A stretch of DNA of 18,593 nucleotides from JAFAVZ01 sp036009105 (GTDB lineage: Bacteria; Acidobacteriota; Thermoanaerobaculia; Gp7-AA8), in the NCBI GenBank assembly GCA_036009105.1, contig DASYMJ010000336.1, positions 1 to 18,593 of the forward strand, written 5' to 3'. Positions within the stretch are counted from its first letter, which is position 1. Every line of letters begins with the position of its first letter. The position numbers and the translations under genes were made by a program. Of this stretch, positions 8,034-16,490 are shown piece after piece. The notes below the pieces were generated by a model. The model was not told the origin of the DNA and did not search any database. It worked only from the letters and a program-made list of their open reading frames with translations.

Positions 8034-9313
8034 GCGACCTCAAAAAACCGATCTCCGCGAAGTTCGATGATCTCTACCTCGATCCTAACAACCCGCGCAT
8101 CGCACCCGAATCGCGCGTCGGATACGAGGACCACAACCTGATCTTCGCCGACGACGTGCAGGCTGGCCTCGAAGCGCGGATGCTGGAACACTTCGGCAAC
8201 TTGGTCGGCGGCTTGGAAGACTCGATCATCGCGCAAGGGTGGCAACCGATCGACTCCATGCTCGTGTGGGAACACCACAAGACGAAGAAGCATCACTACG
8301 TCGTACTCGAAGGAAACACCCGACTGGTCACTCTGCGGCGGATTCGCGAACGCCTGCCGCAAGAGCGAGAAAAGCTCGCGAAGATGAAGGCCGGAAAATC
8401 CAAATACACACAACGTGAGCTTGACGACCAAGCGGCGCACGTGGCGCAGGTCGAAGCGGTGGTGAACGTGACCGACGAGTTGATCGTGTATCCGATCGAC
8501 GCGAATTCGCCGCAAGAACTGGAGGAGAAACTTCCGCGCCTGATGGGAGTCCGCCACATCACCCACGCGCAACCATGGCCTCCATATGCCGAAAACCTCT
8601 TCATTCTGCATCTGTACGAAAAGCTGTTTCGTGAACGCCATACCGACGGCCGAGATCTGGCCATCGAGAATGATCTCGTCGCGAGGGTCGGCCAGAAAGT
8701 CTCGATCAAAGAGCGGAAAACCAGGCAGCGCGTCCAAGCTGCCAGCGCATTCAGCCACTTCAAGCGGCGTTTCGAGGACAAGCTCGCCGAGGACGATGAA
8801 TTCACCGATGATGATCAGTACTACTTCACGAACATCCTGGAAAACAAGTATGCGGCTGAACAGTTCCGACTCTCACCTGACCGCCTAACGCTCGATGACG
8901 ATATGGAGGAGGTGCTGTTCCAATGGGCATTCAAGCACCCGCGCAAACAGGGCGACGACAACCAGAACGTCCTTCGCATCGCCGAGGACATCCGTCTGTG
9001 GTCAAGCATGAAGAAGTACGACGACAAAAACGGCACGGCATTCGCGACCCGGCTCAACGTTGAAGAACCGGAGGACGCGACCGAGATGAAGATCACCGAA
9101 GCAGAATACCAATCCCACAAAGCTCAGATCTCGCCGATGACGACACTCCGGTCGCTCCTCAAACCGTTCAAGGAAATGGACGTCGACACGCTCCTCTCGC
9201 AGGCCTCACACCTGCGACCCATGTTGGAAGAACTCCGTGACCGCAGTGACAAGTACCTCACGATGATCCGCGCCGTACAAAGTAGCGCGAGCACCAGCAA
9301 GGCAAAGGGGTGA
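8030..9313 (+). CDS. ParB/Srx-fold (ParB-like) protein coupled to helicase
   Basis: The predicted protein is 427 aa. The N-terminal 115 residues look like a ParB/sulfiredoxin-fold domain: the entry strand FDDLYLDPNNPRI, the helix GGLEDSIIAQGWQPIDSMLV (try-it-out segment), and the signature VVLEGNTRLVTLRRI with E94-G95-N96-T97-R98, equivalent to the dGnhR motif that binds nucleotide in ParB relatives. An acidic/basic helical insertion (about 115-145) follows. LMGVRHITHAQPWPPYAENL (about 177-196) and a possible helix-turn-helix (LVARVGQKVSIKERKTRQRV, about 220-240) come next. The remaining C-terminus is charged and helical with no recognised domain. AAAGGA (8017-8022) gives a good ribosome site inside the helicase gene. 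The tight overlap says the two proteins act together. Whether it is a CTPase switch, a nuclease or a DNA-binding adaptor cannot be told from sequence. It is unlikely to be a chromosome-segregation ParB, since no ParA or parS is present. Confidence 0.75.
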   Translation: MSDLKKPISAKFDDLYLDPNNPRIAPESRVGYEDHNLIFADDVQAGLEARMLEHFGNLVGGLEDSIIAQGWQPIDSMLVWEHHKTKKHHYVVLEGNTRLVTLRRIRERLPQEREKLAKMKAGKSKYTQRELDDQAAHVAQVEAVVNVTDELIVYPIDANSPQELEEKLPRLMGVRHITHAQPWPPYAENLFILHLYEKLFRERHTDGRDLAIENDLVARVGQKVSIKERKTRQRVQAASAFSHFKRRFEDKLAEDDEFTDDDQYYFTNILENKYAAEQFRLSPDRLTLDDDMEEVLFQWAFKHPRKQGDDNQNVLRIAEDIRLWSSMKKYDDKNGTAFATRLNVEEPEDATEMKITEAEYQSHKAQISPMTTLRSLLKPFKEMDVDTLLSQASHLRPMLEELRDRSDKYLTMIRAVQSSASTSKAKG

Positions 9314-9314
9314 G

Positions 9315-9568
9315 ATGATGACGACCGTCAATTGTCTTCGGCGACTCATCGAGTCGGGACAGCGCAGCTTTCCGATCTACATCGGGTTCCTGGCAGCCGC
9401 AGACATTCTGATTTGGCGGAAGCACCCAGTTTTTCTGCCCAAACCGATCATCAGCAGATCGCGACAAACATCCTCACGATCTCACCGGACGCATCGGAGG
9501 CATGGGGCGTGCCGCGGCTGTACAAACCGATTGAGCCTCCCCGGACGACCGCTATCATGCCGCGATGA
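9315..9568 (+). pseudogene. Frameshifted, truncated remnant of a third operon gene
   Basis: An ATG at 9315, one base after the ParB-like stop, has an excellent ribosome site (AAAGGGG, 9304-9310). The frame gives MMTTVNCLRRLIESGQRSFP then IYIGFLAAADIL and then degrades. From 9410 the neighbouring frame continues smoothly: DLAEAPSFSAQTDHQQIATN followed by IL, to about 9475. Restoring one G at 9410 (CTG-GAT) joins the two into a plausible 54-residue N-terminus. After 9475 the sequence no longer looks coding and merges into the promoter of the next gene; the second frame stops at 9566-9568. I do not recognise the family. The pattern is loosely reminiscent of the N-termini of DndB/DGQHR-type proteins, which is only a guess. 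The frameshift could also be an assembly error, but the truncation would remain. Confidence 0.5.
9531..9558 (+). promoter_or_regulatory. Promoter of zinc-ribbon gene, probably leaderless
   Basis: TTGAGC (9531-9536), a 16-base spacer and TATCAT (9553-9558) lie immediately before ATG 9565, leaving only 6 bases. There is no Shine-Dalgarno sequence. This marks where normal host sequence resumes after the cassette. Confidence 0.4.
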
Positions 9569-9789
9569 TCTGCCCCAACTGCGGATCGGAGCGGGTCCGG
9601 CGCGGTGGGCGGACGATCTGGCTGGTCTATCTCGTCCTGCTCCTCGCCGCCGTGGTGGCGGTGCTCATCTTCCAGCTGCACGCCGGGCTGGTGGCGGCGA
9701 TCATGCTGGCGGTGATCGTGCTCGCGCACCTGGTGCTCGGGGAACGGGTGTGCCTCGATTGCGGCACGCAATGGCGCGGCGGTGACTAG
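9565..9789 (+). CDS. Small zinc-ribbon two-helix membrane protein
   Basis: The predicted protein has 74 aa. It begins MICPNCGSERV (first CxxC knuckle), continues with two hydrophobic helices (WLVYLVLLLAAVVAVLIF and GLVAAIMLAVIVLAHLVL) and ends RVCLDCGTQWRGGD (second CxxC knuckle). The four cysteines can form one zinc ribbon if the helices form a hairpin that brings both ends to the cytoplasm. No function is assigned; such proteins are common and uncharacterised. GC-rich codon use is like the host genes. Its start overlaps, in ATGA, the stop of the second frame of the preceding remnant, probably by chance. Confidence 0.75.
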   Translation: MICPNCGSERVRRGGRTIWLVYLVLLLAAVVAVLIFQLHAGLVAAIMLAVIVLAHLVLGERVCLDCGTQWRGGD

Positions 9790-9887
9790 GAGCACGCCGA
9801 GGATGGCGGCGAGGCTTGGCCGGCCAGCGCGGCGGCCCGGCGGCGGGATGACAACCGGTCTCTTTCGTGTTACATCCGCCGCCTCAG

Positions 9888-11684
<1,797 letters not shown>

Positions 11685-11703
11685 GACGAGTCGCTGGTTG
11701 CTT

Positions 11704-12477
11704 TCAAGGCCGCGGCGCCCCGCAGCGGCAGGCGTCGATCCGCATCGGCACGCGCCGCTTGCAGGTCGGGCAATCCCACAGCAACGGCGTCGACGGGCTG
11801 ATTGGCGCGGGCGCCGTTTTCTTGTTCCTGCTCAGGGAGACGGAGATCACCGCGATCACGGCGGCTGCCAGTCCGCCGAGGAGGCCGGCCATGGCGATGC
11901 GCTTGATGTCGAACAGGCCCGCGTGGTTGTACGCGCCGGTGGTGGCCATGGCCGAGGACTCGAAGATGGGGCGATAGCGGTCCAGCTCGGCCGGCGGGCA
12001 GCCGTAGGTCAGCACCGCGATGCGCGTCTTGCCGGGGATCATGTACTGCACGAGCTGCAGGTTCCCGCGCGGTGTTTCCATGATGGAGGTGATGACGCCG
12101 ATGTCGACGCCCCCGAGCTTCTGCAGCTTCATCTCCATCACGTTCATGGTGAAGCCGGAGCTGGCGACGCCGCTCGTCATCTCCGCGGCGGTCTGATGGA
12201 GGGTGGCATTGGTGAGGCGGCCGCTGCCGGCCTGCTCCAGGGCGTTGAACGAGACCTGCGCGCCCTGCGCCGTGACCATGCGCGGATCGACGGCGTAGTG
12301 GAGGTACTTGCCGCTGCGCGCTTCCTGCACCACGAACGGCGGGATGTTGTCCGTCGAGGCGTAAGGATCGGTCAGGTCGATCCAGCCGTCCGGAATTTGG
12401 TAGGTCAGCTCGCTCGCCGCAAACGCGGCCGGCACCATGGCCCGGCCGAGGGCCACCACAACGATCCATTTCCGCAT
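11704..12477 (-). CDS. Exported, membrane-anchored protein with C-terminal zinc ribbon
   Basis: The predicted protein is 257 aa. A signal peptide (VVVALGRAMVPAAFA, cut near 21) leads to a periplasmic domain of about 165 residues. It starts SELTYQIPDGWIDLTDPYAS and contains VQYMIPGKTRIAVLTYGCPP, similar in pattern to PsbP/DcrB-like folds of secreted bacterial proteins (tentative). A transmembrane helix (GLLGGLAAAVIAVISVSL) follows. The cytoplasmic tail carries a compact cysteine cluster C236, C239, C250, C252 (WDCPTCKRRVP...ACRCG), a likely zinc site. Placing a zinc ribbon after the membrane anchor is unusual and suggests a link between a periplasmic sensor and a cytoplasmic partner. The start ATG 12477 is fixed by the signal peptide. 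A TATCCT box (12488-12493) lies 10 bases upstream, with a poor CTGAAC -35. It converges on lepA. Confidence 0.7.
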   Translation of the reverse strand: MRKWIVVVALGRAMVPAAFAASELTYQIPDGWIDLTDPYASTDNIPPFVVQEARSGKYLHYAVDPRMVTAQGAQVSFNALEQAGSGRLTNATLHQTAAEMTSGVASSGFTMNVMEMKLQKLGGVDIGVITSIMETPRGNLQLVQYMIPGKTRIAVLTYGCPPAELDRYRPIFESSAMATTGAYNHAGLFDIKRIAMAGLLGGLAAAVIAVISVSLSRNKKTAPAPISPSTPLLWDCPTCKRRVPMRIDACRCGAPRP

Positions 12478-12660
12478 GGCGGTTAGGATAGCGCGGCTGA
12501 CTCCGCCATGCGTTCAGCGCAAATAAATCCTGGCAAGTTTCTCGCTGTGAGACGGAATCGGCTCATCGCAGCCGTCGAATATTTGAGAAGAGTGGAAGTC
12601 GAGAAGAGGCGATCCCTCCTCGACCTGTGCACAAGCCGAAACGGATCTCTCCTCCGGCAT

Positions 12661-12665
12661 GGAGG
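12661..12665 (+). promoter_or_regulatory. Shine-Dalgarno GGAGG that decides the next start
   Basis: A perfect GGAGG lies 5 bases before GTG 12671. The upstream ATG at 12659 is in the same frame but lies only two bases before this site, so GTG 12671 is the better start. Confidence 0.6.
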
Positions 12666-12670
12666 ATCCC

Positions 12671-13318
12671 GTGAAATCTCCCCGGTTGTTCCTGTTCCTG
12701 GTATTGACCATCGTCGTTCTTTACACCGCCGCCGGCGCTCACGCCGACGGGGTCGACATGACCGATCCGCGCCGCGCGCTGGGCCGCGAAGATGACGTCC
12801 GCGTCGACGCGCAGCTCATCCAGGACACGGTCTCGTCCAGCTCGCCGCTGAACGTCCGCTACCAGATCCAGAACTTCACCGACACGCCGGTCGCGGTGGC
12901 CGACAAGATCTCCGACGTCAGCTACGACAGCGAGACGGCCACCATCACCTTGTCCATCGGCGCGGAAGTGCCGAAGAACGGCGCCATGCCGCATCTGGTC
13001 CTGGTCGCGCCGGGACAGAAGAAGGTGCTCAACAGCGGTGGCGTGGTGCAGGTCGCCGTCCCCAATGTGCGGTCGCCGTTCGTCGTGGTGCCGCGCTTCG
13101 TGCAGATCAAGGTCAACGTCCTGCGCGACGTGGCGCCGTTCCGCGAGCTGATCGCGAAGCAGGAAGCGGTGAAGACGCCCCAGGCGCTCAGCGATGCGCA
13201 GTTCGACCGGTGGGTGGAGGCGAACGACGCGATCTTCCTCAACGCCATTCCGGTGCACTGGCAGGCCGGCACGCGGGGCATCTCGGCGGCGGATCAGGGG
13301 CCGGTGGGGTCGTACTGA
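12671..13318 (+). CDS. Exported protein, first of two tandem paralogs
   Basis: The predicted protein has 215 aa. The signal peptide is LFLFLVLTIVVLYTAAGAHA. The mature part contains TDPRRALGREDDVRVDAQLI and NVRYQIQNFTDTPVAVADKI, then TITLSIGAEVP and a C-terminal AIFLNAIPVHW. The same landmarks occur in the next gene, so the two are paralogs. The strand-rich mature part suggests an immunoglobulin-like beta-sandwich (the 'ENFTDTPVAVAD' region is typical of secreted proteins that cap or stabilise partners), but no family is recognised. It differs from its neighbour by lacking a lipobox, so it is free in the periplasm or secreted. The start is set by the GGAGG before GTG 12671. Confidence 0.65.
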   Translation: MKSPRLFLFLVLTIVVLYTAAGAHADGVDMTDPRRALGREDDVRVDAQLIQDTVSSSSPLNVRYQIQNFTDTPVAVADKISDVSYDSETATITLSIGAEVPKNGAMPHLVLVAPGQKKVLNSGGVVQVAVPNVRSPFVVVPRFVQIKVNVLRDVAPFRELIAKQEAVKTPQALSDAQFDRWVEANDAIFLNAIPVHWQAGTRGISAADQGPVGSY

Positions 13319-13390
13319 AGCGTGGAAGTGCGGCAGTGAGGATTTTGCAAGGGAGCGGTAGCGTTTCTGGCGACCGAGGAGAACGCCCCA

Positions 13391-14029
13391 TTGAAACGCA
13401 CTGGCTGGGTAGTGTCCGTGATCGCTGCGCTTCTCGCCGTTTCGTGCACCACCTCCACGCCGGTGAACATGCAGGAGCCGCGGCGGGTGGTGGGGACGGA
13501 GAACGATGTCCGCCTCGACGCCGAGGTGATCGGCGACCAGCTCCAGACTTCCACCGTCATCAGCATCCGCTATGACGTGACGAACCGGCGCGACGCGGCC
13601 ATCGCGTTCGCCGACATCAACCCGGAGGCGACCTACGATCCGGAGACGCAGACCGTGACGGTCAGCATCGGGGCGGAAGTGCCGGGCCACCAGCTCGTGC
13701 CGCGCCTGATCTCGGTGAACCCGGGGGAGAAGAAGTCGTTCAACACGGCCGCGCACGTGAACATCATCGTGGGCGAGACGGCCGTCACGCCGCTGACGCG
13801 CTATCCCAACAAGCTGCAGATCAAGCTGAACTTCCTGGGCGACGTGCGCCCGTTCGCGCAGGTGCTGAACATCCCCGAGCGCGGCGTGAACGACCCGCGG
13901 CTGGCCGAGGCGCTGTTTCCCACCTGGCTGGAGCGCAACGAGACGATCTTCACCAACTCGCTGCCCATGCACTGGAACGCGCCGAAGGAGATGATGAGCA
14001 CGCCGACCCGGAGGACGAGAAGGCCGTGA
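13391..14029 (+). CDS. Lipoprotein, second of two tandem paralogs
   Basis: The predicted protein has 212 aa. It begins MKRTGWVVSVIAALLAVSC; LAVSC is a lipobox, so Cys19 should be lipidated and the protein anchored in a membrane. Landmarks shared with the gene before it are EPRRVVGTENDVRLDAEVI, ISIRYDVTNRRDAAIAFADI, VTVSIGAEVP and TIFTNSLPMHW. The start is TTG 13391, preceded by GAGGAG at 13376-13381 (9-base spacing); no in-frame ATG would keep the signal sequence. The 72-base gap to the first paralog holds no evident promoter, so both may be one transcript. Function is unknown; a pair with one soluble and one anchored copy suggests a secreted partner and its membrane-bound version. Confidence 0.65.
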   Translation: MKRTGWVVSVIAALLAVSCTTSTPVNMQEPRRVVGTENDVRLDAEVIGDQLQTSTVISIRYDVTNRRDAAIAFADINPEATYDPETQTVTVSIGAEVPGHQLVPRLISVNPGEKKSFNTAAHVNIIVGETAVTPLTRYPNKLQIKLNFLGDVRPFAQVLNIPERGVNDPRLAEALFPTWLERNETIFTNSLPMHWNAPKEMMSTPTRRTRRP

Positions 14030-14034
14030 GAAGA

Positions 14035-14102
14035 GAGTTGTCGGTTGTCAGTTGTCCGTAGATTCTGCCGCCGGCACTGACAACCGATAACTGAAAACTC
14101 CA
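14035..14102. repeat. QLSVVS-type TGTCAG inverted repeat
   Basis: GTTGTCGGTTGTCAGTTGTC at the left is answered by GACAACCGATAACTGAAAAC on the right, around a spacer that includes TCTGCCGCCGGC. It is the same family as the copy after ppdK at 4020-4076. Both copies follow a stop codon and lie between convergent genes. Confidence 0.5.
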
Positions 14103-14111
14103 GACACACAA

Positions 14112-14137
14112 ACGGCCGCGAACCCTGCCGCGGCCGT
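14112..14137. terminator. Bidirectional hairpin terminator candidate
   Basis: ACGGCCGCG (14112-14120) and CGCGGCCGT (14129-14137) form a perfect 9-base-pair GC-rich stem with an 8-base loop. It lies between the convergent lipoprotein and STAS genes. Read on the minus strand it is followed by TTTGTGTGT, a weak U-rich tail, so it probably serves the STAS operon best. Confidence 0.5.
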
Positions 14138-14159
14138 CGCACACCACAGAACCCGAGAA

Positions 14160-14495
14160 TCAGAAGCTCCCTACCGCCTCGCTCTCGTTCTCGTAAACCT
14201 CGAACACGGTGATGAGCTGCGTCACGTGGAGCAGCTCGTTGAGCTTGGCCGGCAGGTGCAGCAGCTTGAGCTTGCCGCCGCGGTTGGTGACGGTGGTGAA
14301 TGAGCCGACCAGCTCGCCGATCCCCGACGAGTCGATCGTCGTCACGCCGCTCATGTCGAGGAGGAGGTTGGTCTTCCCCGAGTTCAGAGCGTTGGTGATG
14401 ACCTCCCGGAGCTGCTGGTCGCCTGAGCCGATCGTGATCTTGCCGTCCAGCTTGACGATCTCGACTCCATTGACACTGCGAGAACTGGCTTTCAT
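14160..14495 (-). CDS. Anti-sigma factor antagonist (STAS domain, RsbV/SpoIIAA-like)
   Basis: The predicted protein is 111 aa and consists of a single STAS domain. VEIVKLDGKITIGSGDQQLR opens the fold; LLLDMSGVTTIDSSGIGELV carries the phosphorylatable site, with Asp55 then Ser56 matching the RsbV/SpoIIAA serine. The C-terminus GKLKLLHLPAKLNELLHVTQ completes the domain. In this family the unphosphorylated form sequesters the kinase/anti-sigma partner; phosphorylation releases it. The likely kinase is the gene just upstream on the same strand (41-base gap). GGAGAAGGAG immediately before ATG 14495 is a strong ribosome site. No sigma factor or PP2C phosphatase is in the window, so the controlled output is unknown. 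Confidence 0.9.
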   Translation of the reverse strand: MKASSRSVNGVEIVKLDGKITIGSGDQQLREVITNALNSGKTNLLLDMSGVTTIDSSGIGELVGSFTTVTNRGGKLKLLHLPAKLNELLHVTQLITVFEVYENESEAVGSF

Positions 14496-14536
14496 GGTTT
14501 TCTCCTTCTCCCTGCCGGCAGGACCGGCGAAACATA

Positions 14537-14989
14537 TCAGGCTTTGGTGCTGGCGATGCCGCTCCCTTTCGCCAGGTTTTTGATCATCACCAGCGACGTG
14601 CCGCCGCCGTCCAGGAACGAGTAGCGGATCTCGTCCATGAACGTCTTCATGTAAAAGATGCCCCGGCCGCTGGTCTTCATCAGGTTCTGCGGGTTGAGCG
14701 GATCGCTCACCTTCTCCGGGTCGAACCCCGCCCCTTCATCCGAGATCGTGATCTCCAACTCGTGACCGCGGAGGCTGAAGGTCGCGTTCACCTTCTTCTT
14801 CACGTCCAGCTTGTTGCCGTGCTTGATCGCATTCGCGACGGCCTCGCGAACGGCCATCCCGATCCAGTGCGAGCCGTCCTCATCGAGGCCGGCGTTCTCG
14901 CAGAGATGTTCCGCGATCACCTGAACCAGTTCGATGTTTTCGAAGCGGCTGCTGATGGTGATCTCGATCCGCTCGCCGTCGCGTTCCAT
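14537..14989 (-). CDS. RsbW-like ATP-binding serine kinase / anti-sigma factor
   Basis: The predicted protein is 150 aa, a GHKL-type HATPase domain. The N box is VREAVANAIKHGNK with Glu49 and Asn53; G1 is DEGAGFDP (Asp84); the G2 region is TSGRGIFYMKTFMDE (Gly108, Gly110); and GGGTSLVMIK closes the ATP site. This matches the RsbW/SpoIIAB class, which phosphorylates a STAS antagonist and binds a sigma factor or other target. The partner antagonist is directly downstream, forming a minimal partner-switching module. Transcription probably starts about 8 bases before ATG 14989 from the promoter at 15004-15031, leaving little leader. Confidence 0.88.
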   Translation of the reverse strand: MERDGERIEITISSRFENIELVQVIAEHLCENAGLDEDGSHWIGMAVREAVANAIKHGNKLDVKKKVNATFSLRGHELEITISDEGAGFDPEKVSDPLNPQNLMKTSGRGIFYMKTFMDEIRYSFLDGGGTSLVMIKNLAKGSGIASTKA

Positions 14990-15003
14990 GGATTAGCCCG
15001 CGC

Positions 15004-15031
15004 ATTCTAAGTGGAATGGCCCCCCGCGCAA
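15004..15031 (-). promoter_or_regulatory. Promoter of the kinase-antagonist pair
   Basis: On the minus strand TTGCGC (plus 15026-15031) and TAGAAT (plus 15004-15009) are 16 bases apart. Transcription would start near 14997. The promoter overlaps ATG 15016 of the divergent frame, which favours the downstream start 15049 for that gene. Confidence 0.4.
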
Positions 15032-15048
15032 AAGGGGTTGAGCCACCC

Positions 15049-16215
15049 GTGCCGAAACGCCTCCTCGCATTCGTTTTCCTCGTTTTCCCGTTCGTCACAT
15101 CCGCGCAGGCCGCCGCCCCCCCGCTGAAGAAGGAAATGGCCGCCGTGTCGCGCATCCGGGGCCTGGAGTTTCTGCACCCGGTGAAAACGAAGAGCGTGCT
15201 GCGCGCCGACCTCCCCCAGATCCTCCGCGCCGAGATGATGAAGAGCACGCCGTATTCAGCGGATGACTACGCCCTCATCCTCCGCTCGCTGCGCCTGGTG
15301 GACGAGGAGGTGGAGGATCCGGTGGGCAAGATGATCACCCTGCTGCAGGGGCAGGTCCTCGCCTTCTACGATCCGCTCTCCCACACCTACTACTCCCTCG
15401 ACTCGCTGCCGGACGCCGCCAAGCCGCTCGGCAACGCGGAGCTCCTCGAGTCGTCCGTGGTCCTGCACGAGCTGACCCACGCGCTGCAGGACCAGCACTT
15501 CGACGCCGGCACGCGCGACTACGCCATGCGCAACGACTGGGACGCCAGCCTCGCCTACCACTCCCTGATGGAGGGCGACGCCTCGCTGGTGATGATGGCC
15601 TCGGTCATCGAGGGGATGGGCGCCTCGTTCGACGACATGGTGAAGAACGACTCGATGCTGAGCATGCTCACCAGCGCGGCCGCGGCGGACAAGACGATCG
15701 AGGCCGGCGCGCCGCGCTACTTCGTCGAGTCGCTGAAGTTCCCCTACATCGACGGCCTCAAGTTCGTGATCACCGCCTATCGCCGGGGCGGCTGGAAGGC
15801 GGTCGATGCAATCTATGCGGATCCGCCCCGCTCCACGCGCGAGGTGCTGCATCCCGATGAGTACTTCGCCCGCGCCGGCGGCCCCGTCGCGCCGCGCGTG
15901 CCGTTCACCGGCGCGCCGCCCCTGGCCGTGCCGCAGCTGCTGACGGTGGAACACCTCGGCGAGTTCCATTGGGCATTCCTGGTCGGCCCCGAGGCGGCGC
16001 GCGGCTGGGCCAACGACCGCGTCACCATCGCGCAGGACGAGCGCTGCGATCCGACCGTGCTGGTGGAGACGACCTGGGAATCCGCCGCCCGCGCCCGCGC
16101 CTTCCGCGATGCCTACGCGGCGAAGATGCCGGAGGCCCGCGTCGTGCAGAACGGCACGTCCGTGCGCGCCGCCTACGGCGCCGATCTCGCCCTCATCGAG
16201 CGCTACCTGCCATGA
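15049..16215 (+). CDS. Secreted HExxH zinc metallopeptidase-like protein
   Basis: The predicted protein is 388 aa. From GTG 15049 it opens with a clean signal peptide (RLLAFVFLVFPFVTSAQA). ATG 15016 would add 11 residues lying across the divergent promoter. VVLHELTHALQDQHFD carries the zinc motif His140-Glu141-x-x-His144, and SLMEGDASLVMM supplies Glu175, the probable third ligand about 31 residues on. This HELTHALQDQHFD signature recurs in uncharacterised predicted peptidases of many bacteria. The rest (EVLHPDEYFARAGG, LTVEHLGEFHWAFLVG, WANDRVTI) is typical of that family's C-terminal domain. It would act outside the cytoplasm on an unknown substrate. It overlaps the next gene by ATGA and is probably cotranscribed. 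Confidence 0.8.
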   Translation: MPKRLLAFVFLVFPFVTSAQAAAPPLKKEMAAVSRIRGLEFLHPVKTKSVLRADLPQILRAEMMKSTPYSADDYALILRSLRLVDEEVEDPVGKMITLLQGQVLAFYDPLSHTYYSLDSLPDAAKPLGNAELLESSVVLHELTHALQDQHFDAGTRDYAMRNDWDASLAYHSLMEGDASLVMMASVIEGMGASFDDMVKNDSMLSMLTSAAAADKTIEAGAPRYFVESLKFPYIDGLKFVITAYRRGGWKAVDAIYADPPRSTREVLHPDEYFARAGGPVAPRVPFTGAPPLAVPQLLTVEHLGEFHWAFLVGPEAARGWANDRVTIAQDERCDPTVLVETTWESAARARAFRDAYAAKMPEARVVQNGTSVRAAYGADLALIERYLP

Positions 16216-16490
16216 ACGTCGAATACGCAACTCTCGAGCAGGACGTGCAGAGCGGCGTGTTCCGCCAGCAGCTGCTCGAAGAGCTGACCGTCGGCTTCCG
16301 CATGCTCCATCAGGCGGGCGAGCGGCTGCCGCTGGCCTCGTACTACGCGTCCAAGATCGCGGAGATCGTGCACAGCGCCGCGCCGGCCCCCATCAATGCC
16401 GACCTTTCCTACCCCATCTATCAGGAGATCCTCGCCGCCTGCGAAGCAGCCCGGGCCACGGTCCTGGGCGAGCCGCTCGATCCAATGTAG
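16212..16490 (+). CDS. Small unknown protein coupled to metallopeptidase gene
   Basis: The predicted protein is 92 aa. ATG 16212 overlaps the metallopeptidase stop in ATGA (16212-16215). It is mostly helical: DVQSGVFRQQLLEELTVGFR, then RLPLASYYASKIAEIVHSAA and YPIYQEILAACEAARATVLG. There is no signal peptide, membrane helix or cysteine, so it is cytosolic. I recognise no family. Translational coupling suggests a functional tie to the preceding gene, although one is exported and the other not. Its TAG stop is the first base pair of a palindromic repeat. Confidence 0.6.
   Translation: MNVEYATLEQDVQSGVFRQQLLEELTVGFRMLHQAGERLPLASYYASKIAEIVHSAAPAPINADLSYPIYQEILAACEAARATVLGEPLDPM

Noticed and set aside
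8030..9313. Chromosome- or plasmid-partition ParB
   Set aside because: There is no ParA, no parS-like palindrome nearby and the C-terminus does not resemble ParB dimerisation domains; the gene is coupled to a helicase instead.
5448..9834. Direct repeat CGGCCAGCGCGGCG at 5448-5461 and 9821-9834 flanking the cassette, a possible attachment-site duplication
   Set aside because: The 14-base match is nearly all G and C, expected by chance in this genome. It would also place the host-like zinc-ribbon gene inside the insertion, and no integrase is present.
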